Shown here: positions 1 through 12,500 of the stretch, in pieces
Numbering within the stretch: position 1 is the stretch's first letter
How the letters are laid out: each line of letters starts with the position of its first letter
Origin: Thunnus maccoyii
Taxonomy: Eukaryota; Chordata; Actinopteri; Scombriformes; Scombridae
DNA: 64,000 nt
NCBI RefSeq assembly: GCF_910596095.1
Contig: NC_056539.1
Coordinates: 21,877,001 to 21,941,000 of the forward strand
Reading direction: 5' to 3'
The notes under the pieces: generated by a model
Told to the model about the DNA's origin: nothing
Database searches by the model: none
The model's input: the letters and a program-made list of their open reading frames with translations, nothing else
Translations under genes and position numbers: made by a program

Positions 1-247
1 TTGCATGGTAAAAAAAAACTTCTCCTCAACTCCATAGAACCTAAGTCTAAATAAAAAATACATCTGTTGTTGAAATCTACAGCAGAGACTTTCAACATGG
101 ACCCTCCAGCTGAGTGAGGTTACTCCTCTCTGTGACAATTGCTTTATGTGACTCAAATTATTCTGTTAATTCTTTGATGAACAAAAGAAGCCAATAAACA
201 TCATACACTAGTAAATGCTGAAATGATACCATTGTATTTCTAATAAT

Positions 248-500
248 GCTGACTGTGTTTAAGAGGAAACAGTGTTAGTTCCCTAAAACAAATGTGGGAA
301 GATAGTAAAAAAGTGAATGTTGCAATTTTGCCTCAAAACATTTTTTTTTTGAAACCATGATTTTGGTTTTGTCAAAAATCATGTTTTCAAAAAAAAAATC
401 CCCAAAATTGCAACATTTTTTGCAACACTTTCACTTTTTTGACTATCTTCCCACATTTGTTTTAGGGAACTAACACTGTTTCCTCTTAAACACAGTCAGC
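248..500. repeat. Fold-back (palindromic) element
   Basis: The left arm (GCTGACTGTGTTTAAGAGG from 248) is matched in reverse complement by the right arm ending at 500 (CCTCTTAAACACAGTCAGC). Complementarity runs inward for roughly 100 bases per arm to an A/T-rich centre near 340-400. There is no coding capacity. This is the shape of a fold-back MITE. It directly abuts a hAT-like fragment at 501. Confidence 0.8.
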
Positions 501-757
501 AAAAATTACATTTGATAAGATTTTGTCCCAGGGTCCCCCATCTGATAAGATTTTTGCTTTTAGATTTTTTATTACAGAAAGTGTATGAAACCCATGACTA
601 AAATAGTCATATATTCTGTCATTGTGTTACTTATGGATTGAATTATACTGAAAATGAATTACTCCATTCCACATTATGAATTATTTTTTTCTGGTGACCC
701 TCTGGAACCCCCTCAAGGACACCTGTTGGTCCCCGGACCCCACTTTGAGAACCACTG
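501..757 (-). mobile_element. hAT-like non-autonomous element fragment
   Basis: It ends in AGAACCACTG at 757, the reverse complement of the CAGTGGTTCT end used by many hAT elements. The core (TTTTGCTTTTAGAT, then AAAGTGTATGAAACCCATGAC) is shared with a second copy at 24756-24985. The other end is missing or is replaced by the palindrome at 248-500. Non-coding. The strand is arbitrary. Confidence 0.55.
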
Positions 758-2635
758 CTTAATTTGAATGTGTTTTCAACCAGAATTAATTGTAATACGT
801 TGATTTCTCCTGAGGTTATTATTACATTATTAAATCAAATTTATTACAATAACAGAAAGATTGAAATGTAACTACACCATTTCTCCAACTTTCCTGATGC
901 AGAACAAAAGCATTTTTTTGTGAATCCGAAAGTCATGTGAGGTTCAAGACAGCAGCCCAAAACCATAAATATCCTCCTGTATGTGCATCTTTTTGAAATG
1001 TTGTGATTTGGTCTCATTTCTGAAATGAAATGGTCGTAAGATGCTTCCTCTTAAACTTTATGTGACACTGCCCTCTGGTGACAGAGAGCCGCAGCACTGA
1101 TCTGAATTTGGTTGAAGTTATTGCTGCAAACTCATGAGAATAAATTTGTTTTTAGAGGTGAAACACTGGTAGGATGATATAAATACGAATATTTATTTTT
1201 AAAGAATTTGAAATTTGTAGAAATATATGGACAGATAGTATGAGGAGATGTGAATTCTGTATTTCAGAGTGTGTTCAACAGTGTTCATTATTTTAGAAAT
1301 AGAAATAAACAGACATACAGTATGACATGCTTTTCTAAGCCCCTGATTTACAATCCAATATTATATTGATCTTGCTGATTATGAGTCATTTCTTTAGAAA
1401 CATTAAATGTGAATAATTGTAACTCAGATACTCCCAAATAAAACAAACCCACAGAAACATCTTTCCTGCCATCTGTTGGACAATTGTGTTAAAACATGTA
1501 ACATGGAGTGAATCATTTACCACTAAGGAGAAACAAGAACATTTTCATTTTTAATTTATTAAATTTTGGGGGGTAATTTGGGTGAAGTGAACCTTTAAAT
1601 TAATTTGAGAGGGAAAAGCTCACCTCCATGATGAACTGTGAAGTCCCAAAAGACAATAATATAACACCCCAAATATATAGGCCTATACTATATATATAGG
1701 GTATAGGCTATACCTAATAAAAAGCCTATACCTAATACCTTCATATCTGGAAATGTCTCATTTTATACATCTAATATTGATGAAACACAACTCTAGATCT
1801 TCTTCAATCCAACTGATCTGAAAACTTCCTGGAATTAAATACTGACAAGGACAAAGTAATAATCATTGGCCCAGATCATGTTGTCAGAGCTGTATGACAT
1901 CATTTGACCTTCATGGATACTAAAAAAGTTATTCAAAATGTTCTTACTTAGACCAGGAAAATACTCTTTTTATATTTGCGATTCAGTCATCTTTAAATTA
2001 TCTTCAGTTTAATGCAGCAGCCAACAACACTAAATGTTCGACCTAAATCATTCTTGTTCTAGCCTCATTAACTGGCTCCCAATATGCTTTACAATCTTTT
2101 TAAAGACAAATCCTTTAAAGACAAATTACTACGCTTAAAGGTGTCCTCATTTCTCTGACAAGGACTTCTCGCTGACCCCACAACCAAACTACTGCTAAAA
2201 GAGACACAAGGTGACAAAAGTGCACTGGCATATAATGGAAAAGTAACGCACACCAAGGGTTGTAGTGAGGTGCTGATCACTGGAAGTAGACTTGAGAGCA
2301 GAAAAAAAGTGTCAAACACTCTGGCTCCATATTTATTTATTTATTTATTATTTATTTATTTATTCATGCATATGGAGCTAGACTGTGCTGCACTTTTTTC
2401 CAACTCAAAAGTGCACTGACAGCTACAGTATGTCCTTTAACTCTGGAATATATAACTTGACTGAGTCAAAAGGGCTGAAGCTGGAGATATTTCATTATTT
2501 ATGTATTTTATTTAATTAAATTTGTCTTATTATTTCACCTCATTCATTCTACTGTCTCTCTTATTTCATTTTACTGTCTGTATAACAGTTTCTTTCACCT
2601 ACAGTATTAGCTTTTAGCTGTAATACAGTATCTTC
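758..2635. other. Intergenic stretch without a recognisable gene
   Basis: AT-rich sequence with no exon-like reading frame. It contains a short self-complementary TATAGGCCTATA-type patch around 1672-1735 and a TATTTATTTA simple repeat at about 2333-2365. Nothing else here could be supported. Confidence 0.5.
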
Positions 2636-2639
2636 TTGT

Positions 2640-4390
2640 GTTTTATTGATCATGAAATAATACTTCATGAAATGGAAAGGTATGGTATTAGAGGGGTGGG
2701 ACTGGGTTGGTTATATTGAAAGTTATATGGGAAACAGACAACAATTTGTGCAGATTGGTGACAACAAATCAACATCCTTGGACATTACTTGTGGAGTCCC
2801 ACAGGGGTCAGTATTAGGCCCTAAATCGTTTGTTCTGTACATTACTGACACATATACAGTGCTGCTTGAAAGTTTGTGAACCCTTTAGAATTTGCTCTAT
2901 TTCTGCATTAATATGATCTAACGTGATCATATTTCCATGCAAGTCCTAAAACTAGATAAAGAGACATCAATTAAACAAATGAGACAAAAATCTTACACTC
3001 CAATGTTACATATATGTGTATGGCAAAAGTATGTGAACCTCTAGGATTATCAGTTCATTTGAAGGGATAGAGTCAGGTTTTTCAATCAATGGGATGACAA
3101 TCAAGTGTGAGTCTGAGAGTCCCTAACTTTTTTAAAGAAGAGAAATCTGGGTCTTCACTATCAAAGTCTGAGCTTCACAACACAGGTTTGTGGAAGTGTG
3201 TCATGGCTCTAACAAAGGAGATTTCTGAGGACCTTAGAAGAAGAGTTACTGATGCTCACTAGGCTGGAAAGGGTTACAACACCATTTCCTTATACCATCT
3301 GTGAAACATGTTGGTGGCATTATCACGGTTTGGGCCTGCTTTGCTGCCTGTGGACTAGGACGGCTTGCAATCATTGATGGAGCTATGAATTCCAAGTTGT
3401 ACCAGTATCAGAACTGAAGCTCAACAGAGTGTGGGTCATGCAGTAGTACAATGACCCTAAACAAACAGGTTGCTCTACCAAAGAATGGTTAGAGAAAAAG
3501 AAAGTTAATGTTTTGGGATGGCCGAGTCAAAGTCCTGACCTTAATACTATTGAAATGCTGTGGAAGGACCTGAAGCGGGTAGTTCATACAAAGAAGCCAA
3601 CCAACATCCTGGAGTTGAGACTGTTCTGTAAGGAGGAATGGGGCTAAAATTCCTCCAAGCCGATGTGCAGGGCTGATAAACAGTTACTAGAATTATTTGG
3701 TTGAAGTTATTGCTGCAAATGTTAGTAACACCAGTTACTGAAAGCAAGGGTTCACATACTTTTGCCTCACACAAAATGTAAGATTGGATAATTTTCCTCA
3801 ATAACTAAATGAAGTTTAATGTTTTTTTCTCATTTGTTTAATTGGATTCCCTTCATCTGATTTTAGGTCATATTTATGCAGAAATAGAGGAAATTCTAAA
3901 GGCTTCACAAACTTTCAAGCAGCCCTGTAAGTAGTGATATTCATTTTATTGGTGGATGACACAAATATTTTTTGTTCAAGGGAGAATTTACAGCAGCTTT
4001 TGGAGTTGATCACAGCAGAAATGAAAAAGCTATAAATGTGGTTTGACAGATAGAAATTATCATTAAATCTGAACAAAACAAAACTTATGGTATCCGGAAA
4101 TCGTAAAATAGACACACAACTACAAGTAATGATAAACAATATCAACATTGAAAGAGTATATGAAAATAGATTTCTGGGTATGATACTTGACCACAAAATC
4201 TGCTGGAAACCTCATATAAGATAAATGAGAACACAGTTGAAAAGAACTGTTGGAGTTCTGGGAAAGGCAAGACACATTCTGGATCATAAAGCATTGTACA
4301 CTCTGTATTGCCATATTTAAATTACTGTGTGAAGATATGGGGAAACACCTACAAAAGTACCCTACATCCTACATTTTTCTCAAATTACAG
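2640..4390 (+). pseudogene. LINE reverse transcriptase remnant, split by a Tc1 insertion
   Basis: Two pieces of one LINE reverse transcriptase lie at about 2640-2854 and 3930-4390. The first carries the RT signature GVPQGSVLGPKSFVLYI. After the inserted element, the second resumes with a VDDTN motif (the FADD-type catalytic motif) and LNKTKLMVSGN, then RFLGMILD. Stops and frameshifts interrupt the frame, so it is dead. The type resembles fish L2/CR1-like non-LTR elements, but the subfamily is uncertain. Confidence 0.75.
2857..3927 (+). mobile_element. Tc1/mariner transposon, decayed, inserted in a LINE
   Basis: The ends are inverted repeats: CAGTGCTGCTTGAAAGTTTG at the left and the complementary CAAACTTTCAAGCAGCCCTG at the right. 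TA dinucleotides flank both sides (2855-2856 and 3928-3929), the Tc1 target duplication. Inside, near 3520-3600, the + strand encodes the Tc1 transposase signature [16 protein letters not shown], but no long reading frame survives. At 1071 bp it is shorter than the related copy at 25613-27164, so it has internal deletions. Confidence 0.88.
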
Positions 4391-5050
4391 CAGAGGCGAG
4401 AAATAGGCAATGCAGTAACAGAATCTTGATCCATATTTGATCAGTACCGCTTAGTTTGACAGTTTGATCCTCCCCCCCAACTTTATTGAGTAAACAACAT
4501 ACACATTTGTTTTGGTCTGAGATGATGTTGGTACTTTAGTGCGTCATCTAGTGGCTGAATGTCATGTATTGCAACTTTATGGAAAGCAGAAGTATAAATC
4601 AATTAAAAAGGAGGTATACAAAATAGTTTTTGAGAGGTACAGGGATGAGGAGGAGGCGTTGCTTCTCTCATGACTGTGACACTTGTGGTAGATGTTGTTA
4701 TTGTTGTTGTTGATCACCAGATAAATGTATTCGGATGTGTGATAAACATCAAGTATATTATGTAGGTTTATGAATTGAGCGTTAGAGAGGGGGCAGGAAA
4801 TTATAAATATTACCTTCCTCCTGTTTGTTTACTGAGAGTTTGTTGCTTATGTTAAATTCTATTGGTTTTTTATTGGGGTTTTTTTTGTTTTTGGTTTACT
4901 TTGTGCCAACATTAACAAGTTATCTCCTGTGAGACGATTTTGATTTTGTATGCAAAGAAAATATTGAAACAGTTGTAGAAGAACATGAATGTAACATTCA
5001 TGCTAGTTCCTCTGAATGCAGTAGGGAGGAGTAAAATTATAAGGAGGGTC
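4391..5050. other. Intergenic stretch without a gene
   Basis: No exon, RNA gene or complete element was recognised between the LINE remnant and the eIF4G-like pseudogene. It holds T-rich runs and short simple repeats only. Confidence 0.4.
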
Positions 5051-5059
5051 AGCAGAGGA

Positions 5060-6110
5060 CAGCCTTTTGTTTTTGTATAGCCTTCAGTCTCCACAAGGAA
5101 ACAACCAGAAGCAAAAGCTACTTCTGAACAAGTCTCAACTGAAAGGAAAAACAAAGGACTCAATCCAAAGAGATGATTATTTTTCTGGACAAATTGGCCT
5201 CCACCCAAACACCAGAAGTGAACTTTACCTTTGGAGGTCCATCCACCCAGCAGAAGATAAAGAAACAAAAGGAGCCTTTTGTTTCAGTGAAGCGTTCAGC
5301 CTCCAAAAAAGAGGAAGCAAAGGCTGCACCTCCATCCACCCAGAAGAGGATAACGAAACAGAAGGCACCTTTTCTTTCAGTGGAGTGTTCAGCCTCCAAA
5401 AAAGAGGAAGCAAAGATTGCTTCTCCATCCACCCACAGGAGGATAACAAAACAGAAGGTGTCTGTTCTTTCAGTGGAGCGGTCAGCCTCCAAAAAGAGGA
5501 AGCAAAGGTTGCTTCTCCATCCACCCAGAGGAGGATAAAGAAACAAAAGGAACCTGTTGTTTCAGTGGGGAATTCAGCCTCTAAAAAGAGGAAGCAACGG
5601 TTGTTTCTCCATCCACCCAGAGGAGGATAACGATACAGAAGGTGTCTGTTCTTTCAGTGGAGCATTCAGCCTCCAAAAAAGAGGAAGCAAAGGTTGCTTC
5701 TCCATCCACCCAGAGGAAGATAACAAAACAGAAGTTGCCTGTTGTTCCAGGAGAGTGTTCAGCCTCCAAAGAACTAGAAGCAAAGGCTGCCTCTCAACAA
5801 CCCACCAACCAGAGAGATGAGGAAAGGGCCCAAACAGAGGGAACATAAAGAGAAGCTCCTTCTGAAGAATCCCTGCCTCGTGGAGCGGAGAGGAACAAGC
5901 AGATTAAAACATCAAAAGTGATCAGCTGTGTGAAGACTGTCTTGGACAAATTGACTCTGAAAACTTTTCAAGACCTCATGAAACAGCTGCAAGATGTGAC
6001 AGTAGACACAGATGAAAGGTTGAACTCATTTTTGAGAAAGGCATGTTGAGACCAGACTCACCTATGGCGTACGCCAACATGTGTCACTGTCACACAAAAG
6101 TAAGTCATGT
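5060..6110 (+). pseudogene. eIF4G-like pseudogene with 31-residue repeats
   Basis: The 3' part (about 5853-6100, + strand) encodes the start of a MIF4G domain: KTSKVISCVKTVLDKLTLK, then FQDLMKQLQDVTVDTDERL, then after frame changes LIFEKA and AYANMC. These match the eIF4G family MIF4G N-terminus (compare LNKLTPQ, LMKQV, DTEERL, YANMC). Upstream, lysine-rich coding sequence is built from 31-residue repeats (SASKKEEAK...PSTQ...KQK...SVE). The gene is broken: two repeat units have lost one A, a TAA at 5846-5848 separates the repeats from the MIF4G part, the MIF4G frame shifts near 6020, and the rest of the domain is missing. In life, eIF4G scaffolds the cap-binding complex through eIF4A and eIF3. 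Whether this derives from eif4g1, eif4g3 or a fish-specific relative is not clear. Confidence 0.65.
5235..5835 (+). repeat. 93-bp coding minisatellite (about 6 units)
   Basis: The marker CAGCCTCC (once CAGCCTCT) recurs at 5297, 5390, 5483, 5575, 5667 and 5760. Spacings are 93, 93, 92, 92 and 93 bases. A 93-base unit is 31 codons, so the array is compatible with protein repeats. The two 92-base units carry A5 instead of A6 after the marker, which breaks the frame. Confidence 0.9.
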
Positions 6111-9100
6111 GTCTGTTAGTGTACAATGATGTATACACACTGAAAATAGAAATGATATTTAACACCAGCTAACATAAAGGAAATAATGTTAGAGACAAAC
6201 TATCAACTGTGCATTAAGACAAAAAGACAAAAAAGGAGAAAAACATAAAACTCAGTCTGAGTTGATGTAGATGATACTTGTCAAACAATGTGTGCTCCGA
6301 GCACTGAAAAAAAAACAAAAATAAGACCACATTTTTGCACTTTCTGGCCTTTATTTGCAGCAATTATGATTTCATTTAGTGTCAAAGGATTTCCTTCACA
6401 GCAGTGACGACATGAGAAAATTTAAGGCCGACTGGAAGGTGGAGTACGCTAAAGGAGAGGAGGCTGACTCTAACAGTCTGTAAAGTTAAACTCCATCCGT
6501 CCACCAACAAAAACACCATCCCCCAACTCCCAAATTCCCCCTGCCTCAACCCCAACCCTATTTTTTGTCTATATTTGTCAACTCTGTGATAGATTGGTGT
6601 CCTGTCCAGGTTACCTGTATAGATAGACCTGTATAAATATTGTCTTTTATCTTACATATCCCTATTTTAGCACTGCTAAATGAGCCGCATACTGATGTTA
6701 AACTACAAATACCTTCAGAGCAACTATTTTCACAAATATACAGTAAATGTAAGTAAGTGATGTTGTTGCAAAGACATTTTATTTATTCTGATTTAATTTC
6801 CTTCTAGGTGTACAATATGTTCAGTAGTTAGTTGTTCTCCAGATAGGTTTGTGCCACTGTGAGTAACATTGCTGCAAAGCTTAACAGACATTGACAGATA
6901 AACACACATATCCAGGCTGCTGTTATATGTGATATGACATTAACCTCATTGATATGACAATCATGACCAAAGTTATTTTGTAGATTGTTTCAATCCTCTT
7001 CATGACAGCTGGTTTCTCCACCTGCTTCCAAGTTTGGCTGTTCTGAACAGCTATAAAGACTTTTCCCTTCTGAGTTAGATGCTAAACTAATTCTTTTCAA
7101 GCATAACCCGGCCCTTACTGTAGTTTATCCACTTCGCTTCTTAAATACATGTAAAGGGCCGCTCTGTAGTCGCAATTGTGTAAGTTTACTGAGAAACAAT
7201 GAGAGCTTGAGGTGTGAATTTTACTCTTGATACACAAAAGTTTTTAAAATATAAAATAAGGTTTTAAAAGGGATCCAACTGAAAAAATACACATCTGATC
7301 ATATTATATCGAGGAGGAAGAGCGCTCTAAACAAAATGATATAGGCCTATTTGATAAAACCAACCAAAATATGAAAAATAAGCATTCAAACTGGATACTT
7401 AGACAGATTAAAGTGATGTTTGGGTGTTTTTTCAAAAGAGTCAGTGAAACAGCGTCAGGAGTCACCTTTTCAAAGTGAAAGTGGAAGTGATTTGGTGTGA
7501 AACTGTGTCATGTATAAATGGGGAATGAGGAACAGAATGAGGATGTAAGAAGAGTTTGAGGTGCCGGTGACAATCTCTATGCAGTAATACAACAGGAGCT
7601 TCAGCACAAGCTGGAAGTAATGTTGGTTATTAGGTGTTACAATTTTAAATAGTTGAACATCGTTTATATACCAATTTGTAACATATTGTATTACAAGTAA
7701 TTAACTTGTACAGAGTTGCACAAAACCTTTCATTATAAGGTTATTATCTGAGGAAAGATGGGAAACTGCAGCTTCATGGACCAACAGCTAGTTTAAAGCC
7801 ACTGGAAACCCAAATCCACAACAACCTTCTAACAATGTCTTATGTACATGGTAGTAAGCATGTACATAAGACATAGGGTCTTATGTACATGCTTACACAT
7901 GCACGTAAACTTTCCTGATATTGGGTTTGAATTGGGCGTGGTTATGCTTGGACATTTATTACAAGAATTACGCAAATAATTCCACGAACCAATCATAAAT
8001 GATGTGACATGCTGCAGTAAGCATATTATCTCATTTACTGAGTTTCTGTGTTATTGGTAGCGTTTCTGCTATATTCTTTTAATATTACGGCTAAATACCC
8101 ACTGCACATTTAAACGTACACTAGTTCTGCTCACTCTTAGCTCTCCTTCTTCTAATGACTTTCTTGCTAATCACACAGCTGTTTACATGCTTTTCAGATC
8201 TGCTAGTTACTTTAGCTTAGCAGCTAGCATTGACTTCCCTCTCTTCCTCTTGCTCTCTCTTGCTCAGTGTGTCTTATGTTTAGCTATTCCCCTGCCTCCT
8301 TTAGTGATAATGGGGCATGTAATAAATGTTGTTTATTTACCATGTTGGAGGCAAGGCTCAGTGAGTTAGAAGCGTTGCTCTGCACCATGGAAACCCAGTT
8401 GTTAGCTAGTAGTTAGCCAGCCCCCAGTAGGTGGTGCGGGGGTCAATCAAAACCTGTTCTGCCACACCTACACAGTCTTGAGAAACAGCAAAATGAACTG
8501 TTTTTTTAAACTAGGTTTTCTATTAGTTATGGACGTTTATTTTAACTCAGATTTCTGTGGATGCTTAATGAGACATCCATAGATGCATTTTTACTATTAC
8601 TACTCAAGCCAAATTTCCAGAAGCTTTAATGTTAGCCCCAGTGACTGTCCAAACGAGGTGATTCACAAATTTTGCCTTGGTCAATGAGTAACATTAGCCA
8701 ACTAAGAAGACACAACATGTAAATAAAAGAACTTTGGAGTCACCTGCAGTCGCATTTCTCCTCTTTTGGTGGCAGCCAACTGCGTCGCCACACCTCCAGC
8801 CCACGAAACAAGCTAGCACATACCGGATATTAAACTACTGGTAAGACGGCAAACATGTCCACCTCCAAACTCGAAGTAACCAAGCACTAGATTAGTTACT
8901 GTAATGTACGTACTGAATTTCAAAATGTAATCCCTTAAATTACACTACTTAAGATGGAAAAATTGATTACATTACTGTAACGCTTTTTTGATGCCTTACT
9001 TCCAAATACTGATCAAGATATACACAAAAAGTTCAATAATTAGTCCAGAGTTCCAACAAAAATCACCTTATTTCAAAATCATCTTACCCAATAATCATAA

Positions 9101-9530
9101 TTGAAGTATAAGTACTTAAAGTACTCTTTAAATTCAAAATTTTACTCTCCTGCTCCAACTTCTTGTGTGATGCAGCTCACATACACACTTATGTTACTCT
9201 ATTGCAGTAGTTTCCAGTGTTTCCTCTAGTTTTTCTTCAATGGCCAGCTGGAATTGAACAAAAACAATAGTTGGGAAATTAACACCAAAAAAAAAAACAA
9301 AAAAAACTGACAATAGAAATTCAAAGAATCGTTGCTTTCAGAATTGCTGTTGTGTCTGTCTGGCAGTGTGTCAAACGCAACCTCCCCCCGCCCCTGCCCT
9401 GACATTGTGGTTTTGCTGCAGCTCATACAACCTGAATAACCTGACATGAAACTTCTCTGACATTTCTGAGAAAGACAACTGAGTTACATGAAGGCAGATT
9501 GAATACATGGACTCTCACACACTCTGAGAC
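6111..9530. other. Intergenic region upstream of the cytokine receptor
   Basis: No exon could be supported. A perfect 19-bp inverted repeat (GTAAGCATGTACATAAGAC at 7854-7872, complement at 7879-7897) sits beside a third partial copy at 7838-7851. Stretches rich in GTAATGTA/AGTACTTAAAGTA at 8870-8985 and 9100-9130 look like decayed hAT termini. The bases just before 9531 should hold the receptor promoter, but no clear TATA box was identified. Confidence 0.4.
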
Positions 9531-12500
9531 ATGATGTTCTGTCTAGACTTTCCACTATACCTCATGGAAAGTTTGAAGCGCTGGAGTTCAATATATGGAT
9601 ACGTTGCTGTGTTTATGTTCCTCACGACGGTCAGCAAAGGTAAATAAATATGGAAACCCTTAAAAATCTTTGTTATCCAGCCTTTATCTACCTGTCGGTT
9701 TACTTTCAATTTCTATCTGATCATATCACAATACAGTACCGGATACTAATCAGACATATGAAAATAACAAAGTTTCTGCTGTAAAAGTGCAACATCAGCC
9801 ACAAAATGTTGGTTAGCTTATCAGCATCATGTGGTTTCCACTAAGGGTTGGCATCCGCTCTGCATTGCTCTGTGCAGCCTTATTGAAATGCCAGTCTTTA
9901 TAGTTTTGTTTAGTTTTAAACCAATATTTTACACATTACCAGGTCAGTTTTTTACAAATAGGATGTCTGTTTTCTAATGTTGGAGCTTGAGTTTTCTCAG
10001 GACGATGGGACAGAGGGATTCAGTACTTAGACTGACGGACCAAGCCCCAAACCTCTAACCTTGTCAGAGTACATGTTTGAGACAGTGTAGAGTGCATTAT
10101 TAAGTGCTTCACAATATAAAATACGACATTTAAAACCGTATTGACAATATAAAAGGTTAAATAAAATAAGAAAACTGAGGTGGCACAGCTTTGTAGGTTT
10201 TTCTATTCGTCCCTTTTTTTGCTGAAGCTGTTTTCTCTGAAGACGAGGTCTTTGTTTATTTTTGGAGCAACCCGGTAAAATAAATGTTAGAACAGGTTAA
10301 TAAATGAAATTATTTTGAAATGTGTTCCTCCAAAGGGTCAACATGTGAGGCTCCTTCAAGTCCTCAGTGCTTCAGAAGAAACGCTGATGAGTCAGTTTAC
10401 ATGTGTGAATGGAGCATGAACATGACTGAGAGCGATGTGACATTTGATCTTTACTTTAAGTGAGTATTGTTCGGGATGTGTGTAACTGTTGGAATTAGCT
10501 TTTCATCTAAAATCACAAGTACTGGATAAATACTTGAGGTTATCTCCAAAATGAATACACACCTTCAATCTACTAGTCTTAGGATTGTGAGATGCTTTCT
10601 GTTTGTTGTTTTCACTGCAATCATAGCTCTACATATTCATCCATAGTGAAACAAAATTTAACATTAAGAAGACCTGGCATGAGATCCCTGAGGAACAGCT
10701 GATTAAACATCGGCTTGTTCATATTCGGGTGGAAGCTCACGTAGGAAACTCCAGCTGCAGGTCACTTAAGACGTCTGTTAAACTTGTGGACACAGGTACT
10801 AGATGCTCCTCTGATTTTACACAACAACATAGGAGATTAAACACATTAACACAAACGTATATTTAGCATATAAAATCATAATAAAACATTACACACAAAA
10901 TGTTCTGCTTTTCTTCAACAGTTAAGTATGAAGCACCAGGAAATATTTCAGTTTCCTGGTTAAAAAACAACCTCAGCTTGGTATGGAGAGCTGCAGAGAA
11001 GTATCCAGCTTTAGCCGAGGTGTGGTTTCGACGAGATAAACACCCCATAGAATCATGGGAAAAAGTGAGGCATAATTGTGATTTGCTATCAAATCTATCT
11101 AAAAGTCTATTGTGTCTGAAGAAAATGTTTGTTATCTTATATAATCATTTTAACCCTTTATCCACATTGCTGTTACAGAGAAAAATGACAACCACTATCA
11201 GTCAGACCTCTATGTGTGAGTACTTTCATGTCTTGTATGATGAAATGTTCATTTAGCATTATTTCATATTGTTGTGGGTGATCGGTTTGTTCTCTGCTTC
11301 TTGTGGAATTATTTCTGAGACACAGTGAATGATTACATCAGCGGTTTTGTATGTTTTTACAAAGGAAATACTGGTTAGTAGGATCAATTCATTGTTGGCT
11401 TTGGTCTTTTCATGTGATTTGATGAAAGGGGACGTATTATGCTTTTCCTTAATTTCAGGCATATATATAATGTCACAATGTCGGATGTTCATGTTAAAAG
11501 TGGCCGATGTGTCAAATAACAAGGTAAACGTATGTAGTAGTAATCCCTGTGAGCAAAAAGCAGCAGCTTCAGACTACTCTGAACGCTTGGTTTCCAACAG
11601 TTTTTTCTACTTTCGGCCCGAGCTGATGTCAGTTTGTGACGGGTATCTTTAGTGCAGTGACGTGCACAGCGCGTGAGGTCGCTGCTCCGCTCTAGGAGTA
11701 GTTATGCCAAGCCACAATGTCATTACACAGCACAGCAAAGTAAAATAAGTAGTTTACCTGTTGAAGGTGTGCTGGTTGTCTGCAGCTCTTCATAAAACAT
11801 CTCACTGTGGCTGTTACTGCTTGTAATATTCCTCCCTGCATTATTTCTCACTGATCTGCTGAACAAATAGCTCCAAATAGGCCCATATGTTGCTGTTCAA
11901 TGCTCACTAATTCAGTGAAGAACACGTTTTTACTTCCTGTAGATTCTTCACAATAAAAGTCTCCCATTAGTTAGTCATTGATAAGCTTTTAATTTGAAGC
12001 AGTAAAGCAGGAAATGTTTGGTTTGCATTGACGGTAAAGTTACCTATGGGGAGGGGGGCCTTAAAGAGACAGGATCTAAAACGGAGTGTAAGAGAAACTG
12101 TTTATATTAAAGGGCTGCATAAAGGGCCAGTATCAGATAAATAAGTTTTTCTGTTTTTTTGAACTGTGAATCATGCAGAGCTACTCTAATGGAGTCCAAA
12201 AATAAAAATTTTGAGCTAAGATGAGCACAATAGGTCCTCTTTAACAGCTGAAAAGTATGTTTTTGCTGTTGTCCATTGGTTTAAAGGACCAGTGTGTAGG
12301 ATTTAGTGGCATCTAACTGTGAGGTTACAGATTGCAACCAACTGAACACCCCTCCCCTTCCCCTTCCAAGTGTAACTGTGTAAGAGAACCCACAGTGGCC
12401 GCGAAACTTGCAAAAAACACGAAAGGCTCTCTCTAGAGCCAGTGTCAGTACATCACTGTTGGGCGTTGTTACAACTGAGTTGAAACATTCAACCCAGGAG

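Noticed and set aside
5160-5846. Several overlapping open frames on both strands
   Set aside because: All are shadows of the 93-bp minisatellite, whose unit is a multiple of three and so keeps every frame periodically open.
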